64,000 nt of DNA. Origin: Antrihabitans stalagmiti (GTDB lineage: Bacteria > Actinomycetota > Actinomycetes > Mycobacteriales > Mycobacteriaceae). Shown piece after piece: positions 27,922 to 37,142 of the stretch. The stretch spans positions 633,258-697,257 of the forward strand of contig NZ_JAEMNV010000004.1 in the NCBI RefSeq assembly GCF_016482825.1. Direction: 5' to 3'. Both the position numbers and the translations under genes were made by a program. Each line of letters begins with the position of its first letter. Position 1 is the first letter of the stretch. The notes under the pieces were generated by a model that did no database searches, was not told the DNA's origin, and worked only from the letters and a program-made list of their open reading frames with translations.

Positions 27922-28881
27922 TCACAGGTCCAACACGCCAGGAATTGCCCTGATCGTGCCGACCCTGGCCCCGCCACCGAGCACCGGCCGGGCTGCGAGG
28001 TCGGTGAGCACGTCACCGCCGTCGACGCCGATTCTGCAGAGGATCGCCGCGGTCATCGGTACCCGCGCGCGCTCGCCACCGTCGTCCAATTTCAGTGCGA
28101 ACGCGGTCCCGTCCGGCAGTGCACCTGCATGAACGCCATCGGCACCCGCCTTGCAGAACAGTCCGGCCACCGCCGACATCAACGTCAGGTCGTCCTCGTC
28201 GGTCCCGCTCGCAACAGCGGGATGCGCGCGGATCGCGTCGGCTACGGCTCGTTCGTTGCTTTCGGGCGCAGCTGTGACGAGCGCCGCGAAAGCTCTCGCG
28301 AGATTGACCAACGACACAGGCACGATCGGCAGCCCACACCCGTCGATTCCCAGCTCGGTCTCGGGTTCACCGGTCAGCTCGGCGATCGTGTCGACAACCG
28401 CCTGCTGCAGGGGATGCCCCGGTTGCAGATAACTGTCGGTCGGCCAGTCGTTCGCTACGCAGGTCGCCAGCATTGCGGCGTGCTTGCCCGAGCAGTTCAT
28501 GTAGATCCGCTTGGAACGGGCGCCGTTGGTCAGGACAGCGGCACGCGCGAATTCGTTGGTCGGCAGGTCTGCAGGGCACTGCAAGTGCTCCTCACGCAGT
28601 CCGTGCCTGGCGAGCAGGCCGCGGACGAGGGCAAGGTGGGTTTGCTCCCCTGTGTGCGACGCAGACGCGATGGCGAGCTCGGCGGTGCTGCTCGGGACGA
28701 ACCCGTTACGCAGCATCGCAACGGCCTGCATCGGCTTGTTGCAGGATCGCGGGAAGATCGGCGTGTGGACCCTACCGACCTCGATGTCGATCTCGCCGTC
28801 GGGCCGCAGCACGACGAACGATCCCCGGTGGACGCATTCCCTGAAGCCGGATCGGACGACTTCCACAAGTTCGACGCTCAT
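27922..28881 (-). CDS. L-asparaginase II-type protein
   Basis: The 319-residue product matches the asparaginase II family that is unrelated to the E. coli AnsA/B fold. It begins VELVEVVRSGFRECVHRGSF, then has VGRVHTPIFPRSCNKPMQA, ASASHTGEQTHL and MNCSGKHAAMLATCVANDW, all conserved family blocks with the Ser/Lys cluster thought to be catalytic. The start overlaps the MOSC stop (ATGA), making it the last gene of the ygfZ-MOSC-asparaginase operon. Asparagine hydrolysis is the family assignment; the true substrate was rarely tested. Confidence 0.85.
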   Translation of the reverse strand: MSVELVEVVRSGFRECVHRGSFVVLRPDGEIDIEVGRVHTPIFPRSCNKPMQAVAMLRNGFVPSSTAELAIASASHTGEQTHLALVRGLLARHGLREEHLQCPADLPTNEFARAAVLTNGARSKRIYMNCSGKHAAMLATCVANDWPTDSYLQPGHPLQQAVVDTIAELTGEPETELGIDGCGLPIVPVSLVNLARAFAALVTAAPESNERAVADAIRAHPAVASGTDEDDLTLMSAVAGLFCKAGADGVHAGALPDGTAFALKLDDGGERARVPMTAAILCRIGVDGGDVLTDLAARPVLGGGARVGTIRAIPGVLDL

Positions 28882-29555
28882 TTGGATCGGTCCTTCCGCC
28901 TGTCCATCCGGCGCAGTGCCGCATCGACCAGGTAGCGCGACCCATCGGACAGCGACGGTTCGTCGAGCAGGCGCGCGAGGCGGTCCGCGTCGGTCGCCAC
29001 GAACAGATCGCGGACGGTGACCCCGTGTGTCGGGATGTCGACGATTTCGATGCTGTCGCCCGCCGAGATCGTTCCCGGTTCGAGCACACGAAAATAGGCG
29101 CCGACGTCCGCGCGTTCGGCAAACCGCCGCACCCAGTGCTTCTCCCCGGTCCAGATCTGAAAGGTCACGCACGGTATCCGCGGTGCCGTTGCCTCTAGCA
29201 GGACGTTCCCGATCCGCCACCGCTCACCGATCACAGCGTCGGTGACGGAGATTCCGCTGACCCGCAGATTTTCACCGAACCAGCCGGGAGGTACCGGTTT
29301 GCCGAGTTCGTCGGACCAGCGCTGCGCCTCGTCCTCGCCGTACACGTAGACAGCCTGATCGAGCCCACCGTGATGTTTCGTGTCGCAAACGTGGTCGCCT
29401 TCGGGTCCGAGCGGTTCGATCCGCACGGGGCCGGCTACGGGCCGCTTGTCGATGGCGGTGATCGGAATCGCACGAGGCTGCGGGATGTCGGCGAATACGA
29501 CGCAGACGGCCAAGACGTTTCCGACGTTTGCTTCGTTTCCGACCCGCGCACTCAC
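28878..29555 (-). CDS. MOSC-domain protein (YiiM-like)
   Basis: The 225-residue protein has a MOSC core typical of YiiM: GPEGDHVCDTKHHGGLDQAV, then VYGEDEAQRW, GWFGENLRVSG and the conserved cysteine in RIPCVTFQIW. MOSC proteins bind molybdenum cofactor through that cysteine and reduce or transfer N-hydroxylated or sulfur-containing groups. A C-terminal helical extension resembles the 3-alpha domain. ATG 29555 is used, though internal GTGs about 12 codons in are possible. It overlaps the genes on both sides by ATGA. Confidence 0.88.
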   Translation of the reverse strand: MSARVGNEANVGNVLAVCVVFADIPQPRAIPITAIDKRPVAGPVRIEPLGPEGDHVCDTKHHGGLDQAVYVYGEDEAQRWSDELGKPVPPGWFGENLRVSGISVTDAVIGERWRIGNVLLEATAPRIPCVTFQIWTGEKHWVRRFAERADVGAYFRVLEPGTISAGDSIEIVDIPTHGVTVRDLFVATDADRLARLLDEPSLSDGSRYLVDAALRRMDRRKDRSK

Positions 29556-30676
29556 CGTCCGCGGAGCCGATCGATCGCAGCGCGTCCCGCTTGGACCTCG
29601 TCATGAGCCGGAACAGAGTCTGGATCGATCGACGCTGCACACGGACCCGCGTCGAGTTGGGTCTCGACCGGCACGGAACGCTTGATCAGTGCCAGCGCGA
29701 TCGGGCCGAGTTCGAAGTGGTCGATGACCGTCCCGATTCGTCCGACGCTGCGTCCGCCTGCGGTCACCGCGTCGCCGGGCGCAGGGCGACCATCTGCCGA
29801 ACCGTCGAGGTGCAACAGCACCAGGTGCCGTGGCGGCTTGCCGAGATTGTGCACCCTGGCAACGGTTTCCTGACCTCGGTAGCAGCCTTTGTCGAGGTGC
29901 ACAGCACCGCCGGCGTCCACACCGCCGATCCAGCGGACCTCGTGCGGGATCGTGCGGTCGTCGGTGTCGATGCCGAGGCGTGGTCGCAATGCTGCGACGC
30001 GAAGAGCTTCGAACGCCCACATACCCGCAGGCGCAGCACCCGCAGCTGTCAATCGGCTCCACCACTGCGCAAGGTCGCCACGCGGGACGATCAGGTCGTA
30101 GGAGTGAGGGGTCGGCCACGGCATCGCGCGGATGAAGCCACCGCCCGGCAGCGCAGTGGCTTCGTAGATGCCAGGCAACGCGTCGATGCCGAGCGCAGCG
30201 GTGATCGCCGGGCTTGCGGCATCGGGTCCGATGAGGCTCAGAACGGCGAAATCAGGAGCTCCGGACGGTTCGGCTTTCGCCCAGAACACCATCTTCTGCA
30301 GGAAGGCCAGCAACGCGGGTCCGGTCTCGGCTTCGGTGTCGATCCACAGCGTGCCGTCGAGGTCGGTCATGACGAAGTGCTGCTCGACACGACCGTTGAG
30401 GTCGAGGCTGAGATTTTCGGCCGTTCTGCGATCCGGCAGGGCGGCAACGTGCTGGCTCGAGATCGTATGCAGCCACGTCAGCCGCTCGGCGCCGGTGATC
30501 GTGAGCACGAAGCGATGCGATCGGTCGAGCACAGCAACAGCTTGTGCAGCCGCCCGCTGCTCGGCGAAAGGATCTCCGTAATGCCAGGCGACTGCGGCGT
30601 CGGGTGTTTCCGGTGCGCCTGGGACGGCGCCTGGTGCCACGAGCAGAACACTCGGGGGGACTAACAACGATTCCAC
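29552..30676 (-). CDS. ygfZ: YgfZ/GcvT-domain iron-sulfur cluster repair protein
   Basis: The 374-residue folate-binding protein is recognised by the invariant KGCYRGQETVAR motif (KGCYxGQE) and the YgfZ layout: WLHTISSQHV near the start, the central barrel, and RSVGRIGTVIDH near the end. YgfZ helps maintain certain Fe-S enzymes through tetrahydrofolate. Start is one of two adjacent GTGs, 30676 or 30679, after a GGAGAGG site; the first of these would sit inside the ribosome site, so 30676 is used. The upstream frame to 31378 is antisense to the esterase gene and not coding. Confidence 0.9.
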   Translation of the reverse strand: MESLLVPPSVLLVAPGAVPGAPETPDAAVAWHYGDPFAEQRAAAQAVAVLDRSHRFVLTITGAERLTWLHTISSQHVAALPDRRTAENLSLDLNGRVEQHFVMTDLDGTLWIDTEAETGPALLAFLQKMVFWAKAEPSGAPDFAVLSLIGPDAASPAITAALGIDALPGIYEATALPGGGFIRAMPWPTPHSYDLIVPRGDLAQWWSRLTAAGAAPAGMWAFEALRVAALRPRLGIDTDDRTIPHEVRWIGGVDAGGAVHLDKGCYRGQETVARVHNLGKPPRHLVLLHLDGSADGRPAPGDAVTAGGRSVGRIGTVIDHFELGPIALALIKRSVPVETQLDAGPCAASIDPDSVPAHDEVQAGRAAIDRLRGR

Positions 30677-30710
30677 CACCTCTCCATAGTAGAGGTGCGC
30701 AGGCCTACCG

Positions 30711-30756
30711 CTCGTGAGTCCTTTCGGAGGGCGGGACCGCCGAAAAGACTCACGAG
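30711..30756. repeat. Large intergenic palindrome, copy 3
   Basis: Arms CTCGTGAGTCCTTTCGG (30711-30727) and its complement with one mismatch (30740-30756), loop 12 nt. Adjacent CG pairs extend the helix by two more base pairs. It sits between two leftward genes, the mycolyl esterase and ygfZ, and could terminate the former. The same arm is present at 7663 and, slightly altered, at 2257. Confidence 0.85.
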
Positions 30757-30768
30757 CGGCGGAGCCGC

Positions 30769-31833
30769 CTAAATTCCGAGCCGGCCTGACAGCACCGGCC
30801 ACGACTTCTTCAGCTCGTCTTCCCAGTACCCCCACGAGTGCGTTCCGCTCGGGGGGAAGCTGTACGTTGCCGGGATACCGAGCTGGTTCAGCTTGTTCTC
30901 CAGGTTGTGGCTGCAGTAGTTGACAACCGCCTCGATCACGCCGCCGACGATGACCTGATTGGCCAGCGATGCGGGCGCATTTCCGTTCTGCACCAAAAGA
31001 TGTGGATCGGTCAGCGTCTCGTGCGCGCCTGGCAGACCGTTTCCGTTCGAGATGTAGAGATCGATGCCTCGCAACTTCTCGGCGTTGATAAGAGGGTCGT
31101 TCGCGGCCCACATCGGGTCGTTGGGTGGGCCGTACATGTTTTCGTAGTTGCCGCCACCGCGTTCGACGGTGAGTTTCAAGAACTGCTGGCCGAGGGGGTC
31201 GGCGATCTGTGCGCACCCGCTGTAGGCGGCGACGCTCTCGTACAACGTCGGCTCGGACTGGGCAAGCGAAAGTACGGACGTTCCCGACATCGAAAGGCCG
31301 GCAATCGAGTTCTTGCCGTTCGTGCCGAGCGCCGCGTCGATGATCGGGGGCAGTTCTGCTGTGAGGAAGGTCTTCCACTTGTTGACGCCGAGAGCCGGGT
31401 CAGGATTACGCCAGTCCGCGTAGTAGCTCGCGATGCCACCGATCGGCGAGACGACATTGATGTTCTTGTCGGACAGGAAGTCGAAGGCGTCCGTCCGGGC
31501 CTGCCACGACGCGTCGCCGACGCCGGCGTCGAGGCCGTTGAGCAGGTACAGGGTCGGCCGCGGCACGCTGGTGTCGTGTGGTCGCTGGACCTCGACAGGG
31601 AAGGTCCTGTTCATCGACCCGGAATGCACGTAGATGATCAGGTCTTGCGGTCCTTTGGACTCGACCTTCTCGACGTAGGAGCCATTCGCTGAGGTGACCT
31701 TGGCGAGGAGAGTGCCGTCGGCTACCGGATCGGCCGCTGCTGTGCCGATGCCCGCCAGCGGGAGCAGCGCCAACGCTGCGCCGCCGACCACGAGCTTTGC
31801 GGCTATCGACGATAGTCGGATCGGTCCATACAT
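30769..31833 (-). CDS. Antigen-85/mycolyltransferase-like secreted esterase
   Basis: The 354-residue protein has a signal peptide (KLVVGGAALALLPLAGIGTAAA, cleavage near AAADP) and an alpha/beta hydrolase domain of the Ag85/Fbp family. LYLLNGLDAGVGDASWQART is the conserved first block, AGLSMSGTSVLSLAQ carries the nucleophile Ser in GxSxG, and THSWGYWEDEL supplies the histidine. In mycolate-containing bacteria such enzymes transfer mycolic acids to arabinogalactan or trehalose, but the divergent FLSDKNINVVSPIGG loop and lack of the fibronectin-binding segment leave simple esterase activity possible. ATG 31833 follows AGGTGG. Confidence 0.86.
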   Translation of the reverse strand: MYGPIRLSSIAAKLVVGGAALALLPLAGIGTAAADPVADGTLLAKVTSANGSYVEKVESKGPQDLIIYVHSGSMNRTFPVEVQRPHDTSVPRPTLYLLNGLDAGVGDASWQARTDAFDFLSDKNINVVSPIGGIASYYADWRNPDPALGVNKWKTFLTAELPPIIDAALGTNGKNSIAGLSMSGTSVLSLAQSEPTLYESVAAYSGCAQIADPLGQQFLKLTVERGGGNYENMYGPPNDPMWAANDPLINAEKLRGIDLYISNGNGLPGAHETLTDPHLLVQNGNAPASLANQVIVGGVIEAVVNYCSHNLENKLNQLGIPATYSFPPSGTHSWGYWEDELKKSWPVLSGRLGI

Positions 31834-31956
31834 CTGCTGAGTCCACCTAACCTTTGGTTTGCCGGATAGTAAACACGACCCGACCTTCTCCGCTTGGCAT
31901 CGTACGGTCAATAACGCGCGAGCGGGTCGCGGCACCACGCCTCTACCCTTGGGCTT

Positions 31957-32820
31957 ATGGCTGATCGAGTACTAGTGACTCTGGACGGTGTTGTCCGAGA
32001 CCCCGACGCTCCGCTGCTGTGCGCCGACGACCTTGCCGCTGTGCGCGGCGACGGGGTCTTCGAGACACTCCTCGTGCGCGCAGGCCGACCGTGCACGATC
32101 GAGTTGCACCTTTCGCGCCTGCAGCGGTCGGCCGAGGCGCTCGATCTGCCCGAGCCCGACGTCGTGAAGTGGCGAAACGCCGCGGAGGTTGCGGCGAAGC
32201 AGTGGGGGACCGAGGCGGAGGGCGCGATGCGACTCGTCTACAGCCGAGGTCGCGAATCCGGGGGCGACCCGACCGCGTTCGTCACCGTTGGACCGCTTGC
32301 CGAGCGGGTGCAGCGGGCGCGCGCCGACGGCATTTCGGTGATGACGCTCGCACGTGGCCATTCGACCGAGCTCGGTCAGACAGCGCCATGGCAGCTGTTG
32401 GGTGCCAAGACGCTGTCCTACGCGACGAACATGGCCGCGTTGCGGTTCGCTGCACGCTACGAGGCCGACGACGTGATCTTCGTGAGCAGTGAGGGCCGTG
32501 TTCTGGAGGGTCCGCGGTCGACCGTCGTGATCGAGCGAGGCAGGACGTTGATCACGCCGCCCGCAACGCAGGGAATTCTTCCTGGCACTACCCAACGCGC
32601 GCTGTTCGAGGTGGCCGAGGACGCTGGCTTCGCGTGTGAGTACGCGCCGCTGTTCCCTGCCGACCTCATCACCTCGGACGGGGTGTGGTTGCTGTCGAGC
32701 GTGACCCTCGCCGCACGCGTGCACACCCTCGACGGGTTGGTGATGCGGCGGTCTGCGCGGGCGGACGAGATCGTCTCACTGGTCGACGTGGCTGTCGAGT
32801 CGATTGGGGCATCGAAGTAG
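31957..32820 (+). CDS. Class IV aminotransferase / aminodeoxychorismate-lyase-like enzyme
   Basis: The 287-residue PLP enzyme has fold type IV segments: RGDGVFETLLVRAGRPC at the start, the Lys in LGAKTLSYATNMAALR for the Schiff base, SSEGRVLEGPRSTVVI, and TPPATQGILPGTTQRALFEVAE. It resembles PabC, which releases p-aminobenzoate for folate, and D-amino acid aminotransferases. M. tuberculosis has a comparable protein (Rv0812) between YgfZ and the FABP-like gene, supporting a PabC-type role. ATG 31957 is the only good start. Substrate assignment is inferred. Confidence 0.82.
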   Translation: MADRVLVTLDGVVRDPDAPLLCADDLAAVRGDGVFETLLVRAGRPCTIELHLSRLQRSAEALDLPEPDVVKWRNAAEVAAKQWGTEAEGAMRLVYSRGRESGGDPTAFVTVGPLAERVQRARADGISVMTLARGHSTELGQTAPWQLLGAKTLSYATNMAALRFAARYEADDVIFVSSEGRVLEGPRSTVVIERGRTLITPPATQGILPGTTQRALFEVAEDAGFACEYAPLFPADLITSDGVWLLSSVTLAARVHTLDGLVMRRSARADEIVSLVDVAVESIGASK

Positions 32821-32875
32821 GCCTGATCTGTGCGGTAAGGATCACGTCCGCTTCTCTTCGAAAAGGGTTCCTGCC

Positions 32876-32906
32876 TACTACTGCCTGTAGTACGTTGTGT
32901 GTAGTA
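32876..32906. promoter_or_regulatory. GTAGTA half-site cluster upstream of cydA
   Basis: TACTAC-TGCCT-GTAGTA (32876-32892) is a perfect 6+5+6 inverted repeat, and a third GTAGTA lies at 32901-32906, 14 bp on. The cluster is 20 bp before the cydA start. It looks like an operator for a dimeric repressor; BlaI/MecI/CopY-type regulators favour similar TAC/GTA half-sites, but the regulator is unproved. Confidence 0.5.
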
Positions 32907-32925
32907 GACGACGGCAGGAGCAGGC

Positions 32926-34380
32926 ATGGACGCCTTGGACATCTCCCGGTGGCAGTTCGGCATCACAACCGTCTATCACTTCATCTTCGTCCCGCTCACG
33001 ATCGGTCTCGCCCCGCTGATCGCGGTGATGCAGACGGCCTGGGTCGTGACCGGCAAGGATCACTGGTACCGACTGACCAAGTTCTTCGGCAAGCTGTTCC
33101 TCATCAACTTCGCTCTCGGCGTCGCAACGGGCATCGTGCAGGAGTTTCAGTTCGGCATGAACTGGAGCGAATACTCCCGATTCGTCGGTGACGTCTTCGG
33201 CGCTCCGCTCGCTCTCGAAGGTCTGGTCGCCTTCTTCCTCGAGTCCACGTTTCTCGGTCTGTGGATCTTCGGCTGGCACCGACTCCCGAAACTTGTTCAC
33301 CTGGCAACGATTTGGCTCGTCGCAATCGGAGTCAACGCCTCCGCGTACTTCATCATCGCGGCCAACTCCTTTATGCAGCACCCCGTCGGTGCGCGGTACA
33401 ACCCGGAAACCGGTCGGGCGGAACTGACCAGCATTTGGGAATTGCTCACCAACAACACTGCGCTGGCGGCCTTTCCGCACGCGGTCGCCGGTGCGTTTCT
33501 CACGGCAGGCACCTTCGTCGCAGGCGTTGCCGGGTGGTGGATGGTCCGCGGCCTCAAGCACCCCGACGGCGAGGGTGCGACGATGTTCCGCCCGGTCGCT
33601 CGCCTTGCGATGGGCGTCATCGTCGTCGCGGGTGGCGCACTCATCTACACCGGTGACGTGCAGGGCAAGCTGATGTTCGAACAGCAGCCGATGAAGATGG
33701 CGTCGGCAGAATCGTTGTGCCACAGCGAGACCGATCCGAATTTCTCGGTTCTCACGGTGGGAACGCACAACAACTGCGACAGCGTGACGCACTTGATCGA
33801 AGTACCCGGTGTCCTGTCGTGGCTCGCAGAGGGCAAGTTCTCGGGCGTCGATCTCAAGGGCGTCAACGAGCTGCAGCAGGAGTACTCCGAGAAATACGGT
33901 CCTGGCGACTACCGGCCGAATCTCTTTGTCACCTATTGGTCTTTCCGAATGATGATCGGCCTGTCGGCAGGTTCGTTCCTGCTTGCACTCGCCGGCCTGT
34001 GGGTCACCCGCGGCGGGCGCGTCCCCCATCAGCGCTGGTTCGGTTGGCTCAGCCTCGCCGCGATACCGACCCCGTTCCTCGCCAACAGCGCAGGCTGGGT
34101 GTTCACCGAGATGGGCCGCCAACCGTGGGTTGTTGCGCCCAATCCCACAGGGGTCGACCAGATCCGGTTGACCGTTTCCCAAGGGGTGTCGGGGCATTCG
34201 TCCGCGACGGTGATCGCGTCGCTCGTGACGTTCACGGTGATCTACGCGGGACTCGCCGTCGTCTGGTTCACGTTGATCAAACGTTACGTCGCCGCAGGTC
34301 CGTCCGAACACGACAAACACCCTGGCGCACCCGAACCGGCCGATCCCGATGGGCCGAAACAACTTTCGTTCGCGTACTAG
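32926..34380 (+). CDS. cydA: Cytochrome bd ubiquinol/menaquinol oxidase subunit I
   Basis: The 484-residue membrane subunit binds hemes b558, b595 and d. RWQFGITTVYHFIFVPLTIG carries the heme b595 histidine; FQFGMNWSEYSRFVGDVFGAPLALE includes the conserved quinol-loop glutamates; FPHAVAGAFLTAG has the b558 His, and GWVFTEMGRQPWVV carries the Met ligand. The short Q-loop is normal for non-enterobacterial enzymes. ATG 32926 follows GGCAGGAGCAGG. Its operon is cydA-cydB-cydD-cydC. A GTAGTA repeat cluster lies at the promoter. Confidence 0.96.
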   Translation: MDALDISRWQFGITTVYHFIFVPLTIGLAPLIAVMQTAWVVTGKDHWYRLTKFFGKLFLINFALGVATGIVQEFQFGMNWSEYSRFVGDVFGAPLALEGLVAFFLESTFLGLWIFGWHRLPKLVHLATIWLVAIGVNASAYFIIAANSFMQHPVGARYNPETGRAELTSIWELLTNNTALAAFPHAVAGAFLTAGTFVAGVAGWWMVRGLKHPDGEGATMFRPVARLAMGVIVVAGGALIYTGDVQGKLMFEQQPMKMASAESLCHSETDPNFSVLTVGTHNNCDSVTHLIEVPGVLSWLAEGKFSGVDLKGVNELQQEYSEKYGPGDYRPNLFVTYWSFRMMIGLSAGSFLLALAGLWVTRGGRVPHQRWFGWLSLAAIPTPFLANSAGWVFTEMGRQPWVVAPNPTGVDQIRLTVSQGVSGHSSATVIASLVTFTVIYAGLAVVWFTLIKRYVAAGPSEHDKHPGAPEPADPDGPKQLSFAY

Positions 34381-34415
34381 AAACTGCTGGTCCACAGCAC
34401 TGCAAAGGAGCCGTG

Positions 34416-35441
34416 ATGGGAATACAAGAGGCGTGGTTCGTCGTCATCGCCGTACTGTTTCTCGGCTATTTCGTGCTGGAGGGATTCGACTTCGGGGTCG
34501 GCATGCTGTTCCCGGTGCTCGGTCGAACCGACACCCGGCGACGGGTGCTTCTCAACACCATCGGACCGGTGTGGGACGGCAACGAGGTGTGGCTGATCAC
34601 CGCTGGTGGCGCCCTGTTCGCGGCCTTCCCCGAGTGGTACGCAACGATGTTCGCCGGCTTCTATCTGCCGCTGCTGCTCATCCTTGTCGCGCTGATCCTG
34701 CGGGTGTGCGCCATCGAATGGCGCGGCAAGATCGACGACCCGACCTGGCGTCGGCGATGCGATCTAGGCATCATGATCGGGTCGTGGGTGCCTGCGATCG
34801 TGTGGGGCGTCGCCTTCGCGAACCTGGTTCGCGGCGTAGCTATCGACGCCGACAAGCAGATGACGTCGAGCCTTTTCGATCTGTTCGGTCCGTACGCATT
34901 GCTCGGCGGTATGACGTTCGCACTTGCGTTCGCGCTGCACGGTGCCGTTTTCATTGCGCTCAAGACCAGCGGCGAAGTTCATGCCGATGCCATGAAAGTC
35001 GCACAGCGACTGACTCTTCCAACTCTGGCGGTGATCGGTGTCTTCGTGATCTGGACCCAGACCGCGTACGGCAAGACCTGGACGTGGGCGTTGGTAGCGG
35101 CCGTGCTCGCAGCGTTGCTCGGCGTGATCGCGACAATCAGGGCAAATCGTGAAGGCTGGGCCTTCACGTTCAATGCCATTGTGATACTTGGCTTCATCGG
35201 GTTGCTGTTCGCTTCGCTCTTTCCGAACGTGATGCCGTCCACCACCGCAGCCGAGTACGGATTGACGATCTACAACGCCTCGTCCAGTCCGTACACACTG
35301 AAGGTGATGAGTTGGGCCGCAGCCTTTTCCGCGCCGGTCGTGCTGCTGTACCAGGGCTGGACGTATTGGGTCTTCCGGCAACGGATCTCGACCGAGCAGA
35401 TTCCACCGTCGATCGGTCTGAAGTTGGGTAGCGGGAAGTGA
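34416..35441 (+). CDS. cydB: Cytochrome bd oxidase subunit II
   Basis: The 341-residue partner of CydA has eight to nine membrane helices. Family blocks are present: YFVLEGFDFGVGMLFPVLGR near the start, IGPVWDGNEVWLITAGGALFAAFP and the LPLLLILVALILRVCAIEWRG loop. ATG 34416 follows AAAGGAG. It begins 35 bp after cydA and couples to cydD through a GTGA overlap. Confidence 0.96.
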   Translation: MGIQEAWFVVIAVLFLGYFVLEGFDFGVGMLFPVLGRTDTRRRVLLNTIGPVWDGNEVWLITAGGALFAAFPEWYATMFAGFYLPLLLILVALILRVCAIEWRGKIDDPTWRRRCDLGIMIGSWVPAIVWGVAFANLVRGVAIDADKQMTSSLFDLFGPYALLGGMTFALAFALHGAVFIALKTSGEVHADAMKVAQRLTLPTLAVIGVFVIWTQTAYGKTWTWALVAAVLAALLGVIATIRANREGWAFTFNAIVILGFIGLLFASLFPNVMPSTTAAEYGLTIYNASSSPYTLKVMSWAAAFSAPVVLLYQGWTYWVFRQRISTEQIPPSIGLKLGSGK

Positions 35442-37141
35442 CCGCCGCCGTCGAGAGTCGCATGCGCGGTCCGATCGACCCGCGCCTGTGGCGGTACTCG
35501 CACGCGGCGCGCAAGTACTTGGTGCTGAGCGTTGCGCTGTCGGTGCTGATCACCGCGGCAATCATCGTCTCGGCCTTGGTGATCGGTGCACTGCTCGCAG
35601 GAATCATCACCGAACCAGGTGAGCGGACGGCCGAGTCGTGGACCTTGCTGCTGTCGATTCTCGGCGCAGCGTTCGGGATACGAGTCGTCGGGGTGTGGCT
35701 GCAGGCCCGTCTCGGACACCGCTCCGCATCGCACGTCGTCGCCGACCTCGAAGGCGAAGCGCTTGCCGCTGCAGTCGGCCTCGAGCCTCGCGAACTCGAT
35801 TCGCGGCGAGGCGAACTCGCGACGGTGCTGACCCGCGGCATCGGCGATCTACGGCCCTACCTGTCCGGTTACCTGCCTGCACTGATCCTCGCCGTCATCG
35901 TTCCGCCTGCGGTGCTCGTCGTCATCGCGACGCAGGATCTGATCTCGGCTGCGATCATCGGTGTGACGCTGCCACTGATTCCGCTGTTCATGATCCTGAT
36001 CGGTCTGCTGACCCGCGGTAAGTCGCGCTCTACGCTCGAGGCGATGTCGACGCTGTCGTCCCAACTGCTCGACCTGCTCGCAGGTCTGCCGACCCTGCGC
36101 GCACTCGGTCGCGAACAGGGACCGCAGGCCCGGGTCGAGGAACTTGGCGACGCACATCGGCGAACTGCGATGTCGGCATTGCGAATTGCGTTCCTGTCCT
36201 CGGCGGTCCTCGAGCTGCTCGCGACCCTGTGTGTTGCCCTCGTTGCGGTGAGTATCGGCTTGCGGCTCGTCTTCGGCGAAATGGGACTGCAGGCCGCGAT
36301 CATCGCTCTGATCCTGGCACCGGAGGTGTATCACCCACTCCGGTCGGTAGGCGAACGATTCCATGCTGCAGAAGACGGAATGGCTGCGGCAGAAAAGGTT
36401 TTCGGAGTTCTCGCTGCGCGCGAAGCCACACCGAGCGCAGGCGAGCGCAGGCCCGCTCGCCTGAACGGAATCATCGAGGTCGGCGGGCTCGGTGTGCGCT
36501 CCCGCGATGGCTTCGCGCCGAACGAATTCGGTGCTGTCTTTCGCCCAGGTTCGGTGACGGTGTTGACCGGTGCCAACGGCAGCGGTAAATCGACAGTGCT
36601 GCAGGCGGTTCTGGGTCTCGTAGCACCGGACCGCGGGTGGGTTACGGTCGACGGTATCGACGTCGGCGAACTCGATCGGGCGTGGTGGTGGGACCACATC
36701 GCATGGCTTCCGCAGCGTCCGGTACTTGTGCCTGGAACGTTGCGCGAAAACCTCGAGCTCGTCGGTGAACCCGGCGTCGACCTCGATCGCGTATGTGCGG
36801 CAACAGGGTTCGACGCCGTCCTCGCCGAGTTGCCGGACGGCTGGAACACGGTTGTCGGGTCGGGCGGGGTCGGGCTGTCGCTCGGGCAACGGCAACGGCT
36901 CGCGCTCACCCGAACACTCGTGTCGGCCAAACCGATTCTGCTGCTGGACGAGCCGACGGCGCACCTCGACAGTGCAAGCGAGGCAACGGTACTCGAATCG
37001 ATCGTTCGGTGCGCCGATGTCGGCGCCACCGTCGTCGTCGTGGCACACCGTCCGTCCGTACTTGCCGCCGCGGACGTGATCGTCGAGGTAGGCAGGCACA
37101 CCGTGAATGCGGAGTCCACGCTCCCAGGGGAAGGGATCTGA
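35438..37141 (+). CDS. cydD: Thiol-reductant ABC exporter subunit CydD
   Basis: The 567-residue half of the CydDC heterodimer exports thiol reductants needed for cytochrome bd assembly. It has six N-terminal helices followed by an ATPase domain: LTGANGSGKSTVLQAVLG (Walker A), GVGLSLGQRQRLALTR (signature, LSLGQ) and PILLLDEPTAHLD (Walker B). GTG 35438 overlaps the cydB stop. cydC starts one base after the stop, so cydB-D-C are tightly coupled. Confidence 0.93.
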   Translation: MTAAVESRMRGPIDPRLWRYSHAARKYLVLSVALSVLITAAIIVSALVIGALLAGIITEPGERTAESWTLLLSILGAAFGIRVVGVWLQARLGHRSASHVVADLEGEALAAAVGLEPRELDSRRGELATVLTRGIGDLRPYLSGYLPALILAVIVPPAVLVVIATQDLISAAIIGVTLPLIPLFMILIGLLTRGKSRSTLEAMSTLSSQLLDLLAGLPTLRALGREQGPQARVEELGDAHRRTAMSALRIAFLSSAVLELLATLCVALVAVSIGLRLVFGEMGLQAAIIALILAPEVYHPLRSVGERFHAAEDGMAAAEKVFGVLAAREATPSAGERRPARLNGIIEVGGLGVRSRDGFAPNEFGAVFRPGSVTVLTGANGSGKSTVLQAVLGLVAPDRGWVTVDGIDVGELDRAWWWDHIAWLPQRPVLVPGTLRENLELVGEPGVDLDRVCAATGFDAVLAELPDGWNTVVGSGGVGLSLGQRQRLALTRTLVSAKPILLLDEPTAHLDSASEATVLESIVRCADVGATVVVVAHRPSVLAAADVIVEVGRHTVNAESTLPGEGI

Positions 37142-37142
37142 C

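Noticed and set aside
30677..31378. Upstream extension of the ygfZ frame
   Set aside because: It lies antisense to the mycolyl-esterase gene, and the ygfZ family begins at the GTG pair at 30676-30679.
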